Under the pieces are notes generated by a model. That model was given only the letters and a program-made list of their open reading frames with translations, searched no databases and had not been told where the DNA came from. Shown here piece by piece: positions 27,221-34,334 of a stretch of 44,554 nucleotides of DNA (its first letter is position 1; every line of letters begins with the position of its first letter). The DNA comes from a virus: positions 1-44,554 of IMG/VR virus record IMGVR_UViG_3300034198_012395; one strand, written 5' to 3'. The translations under genes and the position numbers were made by a program.

Positions 27221-27458
27221 GAGAGGAGGCTATTGGCGTTGGTTGTTGCTGGTCAACACCAAAATACAGGATGTAGGTCTAGGTTTTTCAAAAATCAGAA
27301 ATTTTCTGGGTGGGGGTGCGCCATTATTTTTTTTGCGGCGTCGGGGGCCAGGGCGGGGCCAGCCGGTCACAGACCGGCCATGCCGGCGCTCAGACCAGAG
27401 CAGACAGAGGCCCGCCAAGCGTGAACGCCCGAACAAGGCGGGCACACCCCCGCAGACA
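27221..27458. promoter_or_regulatory. Non-coding control region between terS and tailspike
   Basis: 238 bases without a gene. Contents: a dyad at 27264-27276 (ATACAGGATGTAG, identical to 43702-43714); a GCCGGTC/GACCGGC hairpin with 3-base loop near 27360-27378; and GCCCGCC/GGCGGGC near 27411-27444. On the minus strand TTGAAA and TATTTT flank the dyad with a rather long spacer. It could hold a promoter for the tail and lysis genes. No terminator T-run was seen for terS. Confidence 0.5.
27264..27276. promoter_or_regulatory. Candidate operator, TAC-N5-GTA dyad
   Basis: ATACAGGATGTAG, the same 13 bases as at 43702-43714. It is upstream of the leftward tail genes. Part of a set of four such dyads in intergenic regions. 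Confidence 0.45.
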
Positions 27459-28010
27459 CTAGGACAGGGAGGGGGGCGGAGCGGATTGCTGGGCGGATTG
27501 CCTGGCGGGCACCGCCTGCACCTCGACGACGGGAGCGCCGACGACCTTGAGGCGGTCAAGCGCCGACTCACCGCGTGCGATGAATGCTTCCAACTCCTGC
27601 AGGCTCATATCCGAAAGGCTCTTTTCCGGCGCTGGCGCTCCTGCAGCTTCCGCCGCTGCCCTATGTCCGCACGTTTCAAGCGTCCACTTGGCAGCTTGGA
27701 ACCTTACGGGAGCAGGCGTCAAATCATCCCGCATAAGGGTGCGCATTGTCGAAAGCGCGAGGCTTGCAAGATCGCCCTCAATGGCCCCTTGCCGGATCTG
27801 GTGGACGGCCGCACGAATATGCGGGTTACGCATCAGCGCGGAGCCGTAGCTTGCAGGATGAGCAAATCCGGCGACTTCCGCCGCCTTAGCGCAACTCATG
27901 CCATCTTTCCCCACGGCGTAGGCGAACCGCGTTTGTTGAGCGGTCAGCCCCTGGCACGCTGGCAAGTATTTTTCCGGCGCTTGTTCTTCTACTTCCCCGA
28001 CGTGATTCAT
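27459..28010 (-). CDS. terS: Terminase small subunit
   Basis: 183 residues from ATG 28010 (MNHVGEVEEQ); a longer frame to 28118 would run through the divergent promoter. Residues about 22-73 (LTAQQTRFAYAVGKDGMSCAKAAEVAGFAHPASYGSALMRNPHIRAAVHQIR) are the DNA-binding HTH region of Terminase_2-type small subunits, which recognise pac or cos DNA for TerL. The C-terminus is Ala/Pro/Gln-rich. It is the first gene of the leftward late operon, unusually far from terL. The pac site may lie within or near it. Confidence 0.82.
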   Translation of the reverse strand: MNHVGEVEEQAPEKYLPACQGLTAQQTRFAYAVGKDGMSCAKAAEVAGFAHPASYGSALMRNPHIRAAVHQIRQGAIEGDLASLALSTMRTLMRDDLTPAPVRFQAAKWTLETCGHRAAAEAAGAPAPEKSLSDMSLQELEAFIARGESALDRLKVVGAPVVEVQAVPARQSAQQSAPPPSLS

Positions 28011-28058
28011 GGCCGCAGACCATGCCGCAGACGCCCCGAAAAAAAAACAACAAAACAC

Positions 28059-28087
28059 TTGCACCCCTACGCCTTGTAGGGTAATGT
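28059..28087 (+). promoter_or_regulatory. Rightward promoter with operator in the spacer
   Basis: -35 TTGCAC at 28059-28064, a 17-base spacer that is itself the palindrome CCCTACgccttGTAGGG, and -10 TAATGT at 28082-28087. Spacing is ideal for a sigma-70 promoter. A protein bound to the palindrome would block polymerase. It drives the plus-strand operon from 28139. Confidence 0.7.
28067..28079. promoter_or_regulatory. Candidate operator in the rightward promoter
   Basis: CTACGCCTTGTAG, a TAC-N5-GTA dyad of the same spacing as 27264, 32950 and 43702. Here it is embedded in a longer 6+5+6 palindrome exactly between -35 and -10. Confidence 0.55.
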
Positions 28088-28138
28088 TTGCTGGTGATGA
28101 CCAACACAACCAACACAACCAACAACCCGCAGAACCGC

Positions 28139-28267
28139 ATGAACACTACATCCGCAGCCCTCGCCAAGATCGCACTTGCCGCCGCATTCCTCGCCGCTGG
28201 CATTGCCTACGCCAAGACTATCAGCCACCACGACACCGCAGCCCGCGCCGCCTATTCCCACCGATAA
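28139..28267 (+). CDS. Small signal-anchor membrane peptide
   Basis: 42 residues starting MNTTSAALAKIALAAAFLAAG, one apolar helix near the N-terminus and a polar His-containing tail (TISHHDTAARAAYSHR). The first gene after the rightward promoter, with a C/A-rich leader (ACCAACAACCCGCAGAACCGC). It may be a membrane peptide or a leader peptide; no family recognised. Confidence 0.55.
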   Translation: MNTTSAALAKIALAAAFLAAGIAYAKTISHHDTAARAAYSHR

Positions 28268-28300
28268 ACCAACAACCAACCAACCAACAGAACCACGACA

Positions 28301-29578
28301 ATGAGCATTGACACCACCGCAGCAAACGCAGCCGCCGACGCGATCACCTACCCCGTGAGCAGCGAGAACAGGAACGCCGTGAGAAAGTATCTCACCGCAA
28401 TCGGCATTCCCTACGCAATCGCCGGACGCTTGAACTTGGCAGAGCTTGCCTGCGTCGCAGAACTAGCCGCCGAACGTTACAGCAACAGCACAGCGCACGA
28501 AAACGCCGCCAGCCTTGCGCGCTTCATGGCAGAGGATACAGAACCCGCAGCCGAGCAACAGACCGCAGAACCCGCCTTCCCAGCCTTCAGCCCAACCGCA
28601 GAACCCACACCCACACCCGCACCAATGAACACCGCACAGACAAACCCCGACGACGCAGCCGCCCGCCTTGCCGCAGCCTTGCGTGAATTGACGGCCGCAG
28701 CCCCCGCAGCCGCCCCCCTGGACGAGGGGCGCGTGATTGACCTTATCCGCACGCACGCCCCGAAAGCCGAGCCGCGTGAAATCGTCGTGAAGATCGCAGA
28801 CCGCCCCGCCGTCACGATCAGCCGCCAACATTACAAGTTTCCGCTTCTCCTTGCGACTATCGCCGCCAAGGTTCCCGCGTTCCTGGTCGGCCCTGCAGGA
28901 ACGGGAAAGACGAGCGCAGCACACGCCGCAGCTAACGCCCTTGGCTTGCCCTTCTACGCGATCAGCGTTGGCCCGATGACGAGCAAATCCGACATGTTCG
29001 GAATGCGCGACGCGCACGGAAATTATCACGAATCCGACCTAGTGAAAGCCGCGACACGCGGAGGCGTTTTTCTGTTCGACGAGTTCGACGCAGGAAACCC
29101 CGCGACGATGACGAGTATCAACATGCTTTTGGCCAATGGCAGCTTTTCCACGCCGGACGGGATGCGGGAGAAATCGCCGGACTTTGTGCCCGTGTTTGCC
29201 TTGAACACCTACGGGACGGGAGCGAGCCGCGAATATGTCGGCCGCAACCAACTGGACGCCGCAACGCTAGATCGTGGCGCTTTCCTCGACTGGCCGCTTG
29301 ATGCTTCCCTTGAATCTTCATTCCTTGGCATTGATGAGACGGCCCCCGCCTTCAACCTTTCCGAAGGAGGCGCAGCGACGGCCGGAGCATGGCTGGACAA
29401 GATCCGAGCCGTCCGCAGCGCTGCAGCCCTGCACAAAATCCGGCACATCGTCAGCCCCCGCGCGGCGATTTACGGAATGCAGCTTGCCGCCGCTGGCGTT
29501 GGATGCAAGCACGCAGCCGCCGCCCTGTTACGCAAGGGACTGGACGACGCAACCGCCGCCAAACTTGGCTTGGAATAA
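28301..29578 (+). CDS. MoxR-type AAA+ ATPase
   Basis: 425 residues. N-terminal region about 1-80 helical, 80-140 Ala/Pro-rich linker, then an AAA+ module: Walker A GPAGTGKT at 197-204, Walker B VFLFDEFD at 256-263, sensor-1 ALNTYG at about 300-305, and arginine-finger region near R310/R325 (LDRGAFLDW). The MFGMRDAHGNYHESDLVKA insertion and the absence of nuclease motifs fit the MoxR/AAA_5 branch, which remodels partner proteins. The next gene is probably its partner. Leader ACCAACCAACCAACAGAACC precedes the ATG. Its use by the phage is unknown. Confidence 0.85.
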   Translation: MSIDTTAANAAADAITYPVSSENRNAVRKYLTAIGIPYAIAGRLNLAELACVAELAAERYSNSTAHENAASLARFMAEDTEPAAEQQTAEPAFPAFSPTAEPTPTPAPMNTAQTNPDDAAARLAAALRELTAAAPAAAPLDEGRVIDLIRTHAPKAEPREIVVKIADRPAVTISRQHYKFPLLLATIAAKVPAFLVGPAGTGKTSAAHAAANALGLPFYAISVGPMTSKSDMFGMRDAHGNYHESDLVKAATRGGVFLFDEFDAGNPATMTSINMLLANGSFSTPDGMREKSPDFVPVFALNTYGTGASREYVGRNQLDAATLDRGAFLDWPLDASLESSFLGIDETAPAFNLSEGGAATAGAWLDKIRAVRSAAALHKIRHIVSPRAAIYGMQLAAAGVGCKHAAAALLRKGLDDATAAKLGLE

Positions 29579-29597
29579 CCCGAACCAACTTGAAACA

Positions 29598-30407
29598 ATG
29601 ATAATCGACGCATACACGTTTGACAGCCTCGACGCCTTGCTTGACGAGGTGAGCCAACCCCCGAAAGCCGAGGGAGCCGCCAGCCTACGCGAGACCGCCG
29701 CCGAGGCAGAATGGTTCGGCAGCGCCAATTATGCCGAAGCGGAGCGCATGGCGCGTTATGGCTGGCCGGAGGGACTGGCGCGCATGGAGACGGCCCGCGC
29801 GGCCGTTCAAATCCCCGAAGGCTTGGAGAGCTTAACGCCCTCGCCCGTCATGGCGGAGGAGGGAGATGAAATCCTTGTCGACCGATACCTTGACGGAGAA
29901 AGTGACCACTTTCTTGCATTCCCCGTCGTGTTGACGCCGCGCGCCGGACGCGTCGCGTTGATCGTTGTCAACGTTGGAGGAAGTAGCGAAATTGACCCGA
30001 TCACTTACTTTCGCAGGGGAGCCGCAGCGCTGGCCGTCTTGGACGCCCTGGAGCGCGCGGGAGTCCGCTGTGAGGTGCAAATATGCCAGCGAAGCGAGAT
30101 GAAATCATCCCGCGCTTGCCAATGGTTTGCCACGATCAAACGCCCAGAGGATCCGCTAGACCTTGACCGAATGGCGTTTTTTCTTGCGTCCGCCAGCGTT
30201 CAACGCCGTTTTTCCTTCCGCTTGAGGGAGCGCAGCAAGGCCCCGAAAAAGTGGATAGATGGAAGCTACGGAGTAAGCCGCAACATCCCAGAAGGAGACC
30301 TCCCAGAGGGAGCAATCTATTTCCCGACGCCAGCAAGCAACCTATCGGAAGAAGCCGCCTTGCGCATAGCGCTGGACAAGTTGAAGGCATGGACGGCGGA
30401 GAAATGA
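29598..30407 (+). CDS. Putative partner protein of the MoxR-like ATPase
   Basis: 269 residues from ATG 29598 (MIIDAYTFDSLDALLDEV). It begins 19 bases after the ATPase stop. Residues about 35-75 (EWFGSANYAEAERMARYGWPEGLARM) and about 95-165 (DRYLDGESDHFLAFPV, VALIVVNVGGSSEIDPITYFRRGAAALAVLDALERAGVRCEVQI) resemble proteins found next to phage AAA+ genes (DUF7192-like), possibly with a VWA-related fold, although no clear MIDAS DxSxS is visible. It is probably remodelled by the ATPase. Stop overlaps a following ATG as ATGA. Confidence 0.65.
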   Translation: MIIDAYTFDSLDALLDEVSQPPKAEGAASLRETAAEAEWFGSANYAEAERMARYGWPEGLARMETARAAVQIPEGLESLTPSPVMAEEGDEILVDRYLDGESDHFLAFPVVLTPRAGRVALIVVNVGGSSEIDPITYFRRGAAALAVLDALERAGVRCEVQICQRSEMKSSRACQWFATIKRPEDPLDLDRMAFFLASASVQRRFSFRLRERSKAPKKWIDGSYGVSRNIPEGDLPEGAIYFPTPASNLSEEAALRIALDKLKAWTAEK

Positions 30408-30436
30408 CAGGAACCACAACAACACAACCCAAAAAA

Positions 30437-30628
30437 ATGACAACATACGGACACCCCGAAGAGCTTTTCGCCCGCTTTAAAGCTCTAGTGAATAAATGCG
30501 GAGCGGATTACATCCTTTCCGAAATCCTCCCCGCATGGATGGATGACGCCGACATGGCCGCTTTTTGCGAAGCCATGCTTGACCGACTACACATTGACGA
30601 AACCAACCGCGCAAACGGATGGAAATAA
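30437..30628 (+). CDS. Small acidic protein of unknown function
   Basis: 63 residues from ATG 30437 (MTTYGHPEELFARFKALVNK). An in-frame ATG at 30404 overlaps the previous stop as ATGA and would add 11 residues; the C/A-rich leader before 30437 favours the later start. Acidic and helical (YILSEILPAWMDDADMAAFCEAMLDRLH). No family recognised. Confidence 0.6.
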   Translation: MTTYGHPEELFARFKALVNKCGADYILSEILPAWMDDADMAAFCEAMLDRLHIDETNRANGWK

Positions 30629-30654
30629 CAACCCACACACAAGGAACCCACACA

Positions 30655-30966
30655 ATGAACACGAACGAAGCCACCACCAAAACAACCCCGAAGCCGTTTG
30701 ACCTTGGCCGCGTAGTTTCCACGCCTGGAGCGATGGAGACTTTTCCCCGCCCCGTATTACTGGACGCCCTAGCGCGTCACCTCGCCGGAGACTGGGCAGA
30801 GATGGACGAGGAAGATCAGGAGAGCAACCGCCAAGCCACGCACACAGGCGCGCGCGTTTTTAGCGCCTACAAATACAACGGGGAGCGCCTATGGGTCATC
30901 ACCGACGGAGACGACGAGGAAGGGACGCGCCATTGTACAACCTTTCTTTTGCCGGAGGAATACTAA
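30655..30966 (+). CDS. Widespread plasmid/phage small protein of unknown function
   Basis: 103 residues from ATG 30655. The core, FDLGRVVSTPGAMETFPRPVLLDALARHLAGDWAEMDEEDQ ... RVFSAYKYNGERLWVITDGDDEEGTRHCTTFLLPEEY, is a conserved pattern I have seen on many plasmids and phages (ATPGA, GDWxxxxEED, YxxxGxxxWVITE, TTxLLPxEY), where it is unassigned. It ends one base before the next start codon. Function unknown. Confidence 0.75.
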   Translation: MNTNEATTKTTPKPFDLGRVVSTPGAMETFPRPVLLDALARHLAGDWAEMDEEDQESNRQATHTGARVFSAYKYNGERLWVITDGDDEEGTRHCTTFLLPEEY

Positions 30967-30967
30967 C

Positions 30968-31171
30968 ATGAGCAACAATATCCGCCGCGTCAGGCAGCTA
31001 AAACAGCGCGATTATCTCCGGCGCTTGGCAGCAAACAACGCCAACACAGCCCGTCAACTAATCGAAGACCACAACCGACGCGTGAGAACCGCGCGCGTGC
31101 TGGGCTGGCTGGAGTTTATTGTGACGGCCACAATCGCCGCAGCCGTGACGGCTTGGATGATTAGCAAATAA
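30968..31171 (+). CDS. Small basic membrane protein
   Basis: 67 residues: a basic, helical N-terminal part (RRVRQLKQRDYLRRLAANNANTARQLIEDHNRRVRTARVL) and one C-terminal membrane helix (LEFIVTATIAAAVTAWMI). One of the few genes here with a recognisable Shine-Dalgarno (GGAGG, 9 bases before ATG). Function unknown. Confidence 0.65.
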   Translation: MSNNIRRVRQLKQRDYLRRLAANNANTARQLIEDHNRRVRTARVLGWLEFIVTATIAAAVTAWMISK

Positions 31172-31194
31172 ACAAACAACAAACACCCGAACCC

Positions 31195-31458
31195 ATGAAC
31201 CCAAAAACACAAGAAGCAATCACGGCCGCACTTGCGGCCCTTGACGAGAACCAAGGCCACGACATTGACAGCCCCGCAGGGCTGGCGCTGCACGCACTAC
31301 GCAAAGCCGCCGCCGAGATAAAGCGCCTGGACGGAATCGCCACCCGCGCCAGATACACGGCAGCCGGAATGCTGGACGCCATGCGCGGCCACAGCGACCA
31401 CAGACAGGCAGCGCTTGCGCGCGTTGGATTGGAAGCACTAGCCCAGACGCACGACTAA
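31195..31458 (+). CDS. Small helical protein of unknown function
   Basis: 87 residues, Ala/Leu/Arg-rich and helical throughout (ITAALAALDENQGHDIDSPAGLALHALRKAAAEIKRLDGIATRARYTAAGML). Last gene of the rightward operon, followed by a terminator at 31485. Leader is C/A-rich (ACAACAAACACCCGAACCC). Confidence 0.6.
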   Translation: MNPKTQEAITAALAALDENQGHDIDSPAGLALHALRKAAAEIKRLDGIATRARYTAAGMLDAMRGHSDHRQAALARVGLEALAQTHD

Positions 31459-31484
31459 ACCGCCACCAGAGACCGAACAGAGAC

Positions 31485-31516
31485 GGCCCGCAGGGTGAAC
31501 CCTTGCGGGCTTTTCT
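31485..31516 (+). terminator. Intrinsic terminator of the rightward operon
   Basis: Arms GCCCGCAGGG and CCCTTGCGGGC (one bulged T) with loop TGAA, followed by TTTTCTCT. It lies 26 bases after the last rightward gene. Confidence 0.78.
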
Positions 31517-31813
31517 CTGTAGCCACGCAAAAACAGCCCCAGCAGCCTCGCAGACGCGCCCGAACCCCCCGCCCGCTCCCATGACCTTATTCGCAGACAA
31601 AAGCGAGCCACAGACCCCGCCACGCTCGCGCGTGGCCCCTCCCAGCTATGCCACCACACCCCAAGAACCGACCCAGCACCGACCCAGCACCGAACCGCAC
31701 GCACCGACCCAGCGCGGAAAAAAAATCGCCGTCTGCGTCGGTTTCCCCACCCTCCCATCACAGAAGGCCCGACACAAACGGCGAAATTTTTAGAAACCCC
31801 TAAAAGGCAAAAA
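31517..31813. other. Gap between the rightward operon and rusA, with short tandem repeats
   Basis: About 300 bases with no convincing gene. Near 31667-31712 the unit ACCGACCCAGC occurs three times, with a degenerate copy between. A 70-residue Pro-rich plus frame from 31581 is present but has no recognisable features. Confidence 0.4.
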
Positions 31814-32305
31814 TCAGGCTTTAGGATCCCCCACCCCCACCGCTGGCTTGAGCAGGGTCAGATACACCATGCAGCCGGCATCCTGCTTCTTGCAGTAGGA
31901 CTTGCGAATGAAAAGCTCAGACACGCGTGAGTCATCCCCAAGGATGAGGCCACGGCGAACAAACGCATCCAGCATGAGCTTCGCGAGGTTATCCACGTCG
32001 GGCACCTTGAGATGGGGCTTGCCGTATCGGTCTTTGTTCTTTGGTTCGGTTGGAAACAAAAAATACATGTCGGCGCGAAGCGCCTCCCCTTTGTCACCGA
32101 GATAATGCCGCACCAAGTTTGGCCCACCGAGGCATTGGATTGTTTGCTTGGTGTAGAACTCAACCGCATTGATCCATCGTTGCGCGAGTGGGTCTGCCGT
32201 GGAGATGACCCGACCTTTGGCGAAGCGTGGTCTGGGCTGTGGTCTCGCCGTCCCTGGCACGAACACCTGCACCGGCTCGTAGATGCGTTGTTGGTCTGCC
32301 TTCAT
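31814..32305 (-). CDS. rusA: RusA-family Holliday junction resolvase
   Basis: 163 residues. Features in order: N-terminal beta start with GTARPQPRPRFAKGRV, then HLKVPDVDNLAKLMLDAFVRRGLILGDDSRVSELFIRKSY. Asp103 and Asp105, Lys109 and the Asp124-Asp125 pair form the metal site of RusA. The enzyme cuts four-way junctions, resolving recombination and concatemers before packaging. Its ATG overlaps the upstream stop (ATGA). Confidence 0.9.
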   Translation of the reverse strand: MKADQQRIYEPVQVFVPGTARPQPRPRFAKGRVISTADPLAQRWINAVEFYTKQTIQCLGGPNLVRHYLGDKGEALRADMYFLFPTEPKNKDRYGKPHLKVPDVDNLAKLMLDAFVRRGLILGDDSRVSELFIRKSYCKKQDAGCMVYLTLLKPAVGVGDPKA

Positions 32306-32811
32306 TTTTCAGTTTGAAGAATTTGTTTTGCGGCCTCCACGATGTCTGAATGATCCAGAACCGCAAAGCGAATGTCGTTCCATGTGCGGTTATTCTTCAG
32401 AATGGCTCGCATATTGGATTCTTGGATTCCGTAATGCGCGGCGCATTTGCAGATGGAGCCGTAAATATGCACGCCTCCGTTCGGCTCAACGGCCCTGACT
32501 CGTTTTGGCGCCCAATGCGGGACAACGCCGGTCTGCGCTGCGCGCAGAGCCGCCTGTTGGACTTTTGCTTTCCGCATTTTTGATCGCCAGCGCGCATTCG
32601 CGCGGCCTTCTTTCATAGCCGCCAAGGTATTTTGCCGGAACGTTGGATCGTGCCAGCGGTCTGAAAGTGCGCGTGATCGTTTGGCCCTGCGTTCCCAATC
32701 AATTCGTTCAATGGCCTCGCGTTCTTCTGGCGGGAGCAAATGAAAATTTTCTCGCAATTCCTTTGGTGTGAGCCTGCTTAATTTTTGGTTCGTTGGTTTT
32801 GGTTGGTTCAT
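32302..32811 (-). CDS. NUMOD1-domain protein (homing-endonuclease-associated DNA binder)
   Basis: 169 residues from ATG 32811 (MNQPKPTNQKLSRL); the longer frame to 32901 would pass through a G-rich leader. Residues about 50-85 are basic with NUMOD3-like spacing (TLAAMKEGRANARWRSKMRKAKV). Residues about 104-152 (RVRAVEPNGGVHIYGSICKCAAHYGIQESNMRAILKNNRTWNDIRFAV) are a NUMOD1/IENR1 repeat that binds DNA in homing endonucleases. No HNH or GIY-YIG catalytic motif is present, so it may be a nuclease remnant or a regulator. Coupled to rusA. Confidence 0.75.
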   Translation of the reverse strand: MNQPKPTNQKLSRLTPKELRENFHLLPPEEREAIERIDWERRAKRSRALSDRWHDPTFRQNTLAAMKEGRANARWRSKMRKAKVQQAALRAAQTGVVPHWAPKRVRAVEPNGGVHIYGSICKCAAHYGIQESNMRAILKNNRTWNDIRFAVLDHSDIVEAAKQILQTEK

Positions 32812-32949
32812 TGAATCATCAAAGCAAACAACCACCTTGATCGTCAACTTAAAAATTGGCGGGGGGGGGTAGGGGCGGGTCTGCGTTGCGGGAGCGAGCA
32901 ACGAACACGCATCGCCAAGGGCATGATGCGTGGAGGCGTAGCGCAGCTA

Positions 32950-32962
32950 CTACGTAACGTAG
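32950..32962. promoter_or_regulatory. Candidate operator, perfect CTAC-N5-GTAG dyad
   Basis: CTACGTAACGTAG, the perfect form of the dyad found at 27264, 28067 and 43702. It is directly joined to a second dyad GTAGCGCAGCTAC at 32938-32950. Confidence 0.5.
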
Positions 32963-33152
32963 TCTCTGAGAGAATATGATTTATCTATTCTCGAAGAGAA
33001 GTAGGAGCGGGATTTTCTGTCTGAACATAACGCCCCAACAGCCTGCCGAGCTTGATAAATGCTGACTTTGTTACCGCCCCAAACACAGGTATAATTGAAT
33101 TGGACAGGCATTACAGGGATTAATGGAAGTTTTTTCCCAACAATCCCATTCC

Positions 33153-33188
33153 ATTCATACCGCACATCTCGCTTTATTCATACCGCAC
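33153..33188 (+). repeat. 13-bp direct repeat, two copies
   Basis: ATTCATACCGCAC at 33153-33165 and 33176-33188, 23 bp start to start, so on nearly the same helix face. Could be a regulator-binding pair or iterons. Confidence 0.6.
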
Positions 33189-33315
33189 GAAATGCAAGCC
33201 AAAAATTTCTGAAAAATAAATCTTGTCATGGGGGATCATTTGATTTTGACTCCCTCCCAGCGTGACGACCTGGCAAACGCCGGCGCACGCTGAACCACCA
33301 AACCACATCGCAAAA

Positions 33316-33492
33316 ATGAACCCAACCGAAATCATCACCGGCAAAACGCCGGCGCGTCCCTACGTCAAGCTCCATGAGCCGAACCCTACAAACCGGCCTT
33401 GTCTATATTGGCCGGCCTTCCTGATGCGCCTATCGGCGCGCGGACTCATCGGCACGCCGCGTTTTCGCCGTTCCGTTTACTCACCACGATGA
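33316..33492 (+). CDS. Small protein of unknown function
   Basis: 58 residues (MNPTEIITGKTPARPYVKLHEP...), basic and Pro-rich. First gene of a packed chain. Its stop overlaps the next start (ATGA). No domain recognised. Confidence 0.5.
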   Translation: MNPTEIITGKTPARPYVKLHEPNPTNRPCLYWPAFLMRLSARGLIGTPRFRRSVYSPR

Positions 33493-33680
33493 GCATTTAT
33501 CAATCCGACGCTGACGAGCGCAACGAAACGCGCCGCGTGATTGAAACCCTACGCGACGACATTGGGCATTACCGCCGACAAATCGACTCCACAAATGACA
33601 AGCGGCTGATTGAAGAACTCACAGACGTAATCTCTGACCTTGAGGAGCAAATCGAACACCTACAATTTGACCTGCGATGA
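33489..33680 (+). CDS. Small coiled-coil protein
   Basis: 63 residues, highly charged and helical (ADERNETRRVIETLRDDIGHYRRQIDSTNDKRLIEELTDVISDLEEQIEHLQFDL) with heptad spacing. Starts within ATGA shared with the previous gene. Function unknown. Confidence 0.6.
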   Translation: MSIYQSDADERNETRRVIETLRDDIGHYRRQIDSTNDKRLIEELTDVISDLEEQIEHLQFDLR

Positions 33681-33853
33681 AAATCAAAATTGAACTCAGC
33701 GACGACCAGATTGACGAGATTGTGGCAAATGCCATCCGTGAGGCACACCCCAATGTCTGCGGTGTATCCAACTACGGCACGCCAGAAGAAACCCTTGCCA
33801 TGAGCTACGCCATGCAGCTTGTTTACAGCTATTTCACCGGCAAAGAATTGTAA
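33677..33853 (+). CDS. Small protein of unknown function
   Basis: 58 residues, MKIKIELSDDQIDEIVANAIREAHPNV ... MQLVYSYFTGKEL. Its ATG shares ATGA with the previous stop. The N-terminus is amphipathic. The composition is that of a real small protein rather than of a shadow frame; no family recognised. Confidence 0.6.
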   Translation: MKIKIELSDDQIDEIVANAIREAHPNVCGVSNYGTPEETLAMSYAMQLVYSYFTGKEL

Positions 33854-33874
33854 CCACCAAAAAACACCATTTAC

Positions 33875-33941
33875 CCGCCAGTAGGGGATAAACAATACAA
33901 CCAAAAATTGTCTTTGTGGATCGAGTGAACCCTACTGGCGG
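33875..33941 (+). promoter_or_regulatory. 12-bp perfect inverted repeat with 43-base interior
   Basis: CCGCCAGTAGGG at 33875-33886 and CCCTACTGGCGG at 33930-33941, inside the only gap (33854-33956) of the small-gene chain. The interior has ACAAT and ATTGT that could pair. Candidates: an RNA structure or an operator pair. Confidence 0.55.
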
Positions 33942-33956
33942 AACATTTTAACCTCT

Positions 33957-34334
33957 ATGAAACCCACCAACACAAAACCCAAAATCAAGCCAACCACAAC
34001 CAAGAAGCAGATACCATCGCCTGCGGCTATAGCCGCCACAGAAGCCGGCATGTGGAAGTCCAGCGTTGACCTTACCCTCCTGGTTCGCCACGGCAAGGAG
34101 ATCACACGGCAAGCCGGAGAAATTGCGGCAGCAACGCATAATCTGAAAGAGTATCGCCGCGCAATGAACACGCACAATGAAACCTTGAGCGACGTTCTTG
34201 ATTCCTTACGCTCGCATTCGGGTCATCTACGCGAGCTACGCGAGGCGCAGCAATACCACCGCGTTATCCTGTCTGTGAATCTGTTTATCATCCTTGGCCT
34301 GCTTGTTGCGGTTGCATACATTTTATTCAAATGA
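33957..34334 (+). CDS. Coiled-coil protein with C-terminal membrane anchor
   Basis: 125 residues: a Lys/Pro/Thr-rich N-terminus, a helical middle (GKEITRQAGEIAAATHNLKEYRRAMNTHNETLSDVLDSLRSH) and one C-terminal membrane helix (VILSVNLFIILGLLVAVAYILF). Possibly an inner membrane protein facing the cytoplasm. Stop overlaps the next start (ATGA). Function unknown. Confidence 0.65.
   Translation: MKPTNTKPKIKPTTTKKQIPSPAAIAATEAGMWKSSVDLTLLVRHGKEITRQAGEIAAATHNLKEYRRAMNTHNETLSDVLDSLRSHSGHLRELREAQQYHRVILSVNLFIILGLLVAVAYILFK

Larger units (their letters stand above)
32812..33315. other. Non-coding control region rich in palindromes and repeats
   Basis: About 500 bases between divergent transcription units. 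A G9 run followed by GGGG and GGG lies at 32861-32879 (C-rich in the leader of the NUMOD gene). Palindromes cluster at 32938-33000: GTAG-N5-CTAC, CTAC-N5-GTAG, GAGAATA/TATTCTC, TTCTC/GAGAA. A 13-bp direct repeat, ATTCATACCGCAC, lies at 33153 and 33176. A 71-residue minus frame at 32950-33165 is judged not a gene. Confidence 0.6.

Noticed and set aside
27204-28079. A 291-residue plus-strand open frame opposite terS
   Set aside because: It is antisense to a clear terS, crosses the divergent promoter, and its product is Arg/Pro-rich low-complexity, as expected of a GC-rich shadow frame.
28463-29029. A 188-residue minus frame inside the AAA+ ATPase gene
   Set aside because: Cys/Gly-rich antisense shadow of a gene with clear Walker motifs.
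31581-31793. A 70-residue Pro-rich plus frame after the rightward terminator
   Set aside because: It lies after a terminator, is low-complexity and overlaps the tandem repeats.
32950-33165. A 71-residue minus frame in the palindrome-rich region
   Set aside because: It covers the palindromes and has no conserved pattern; the region behaves as a control region.
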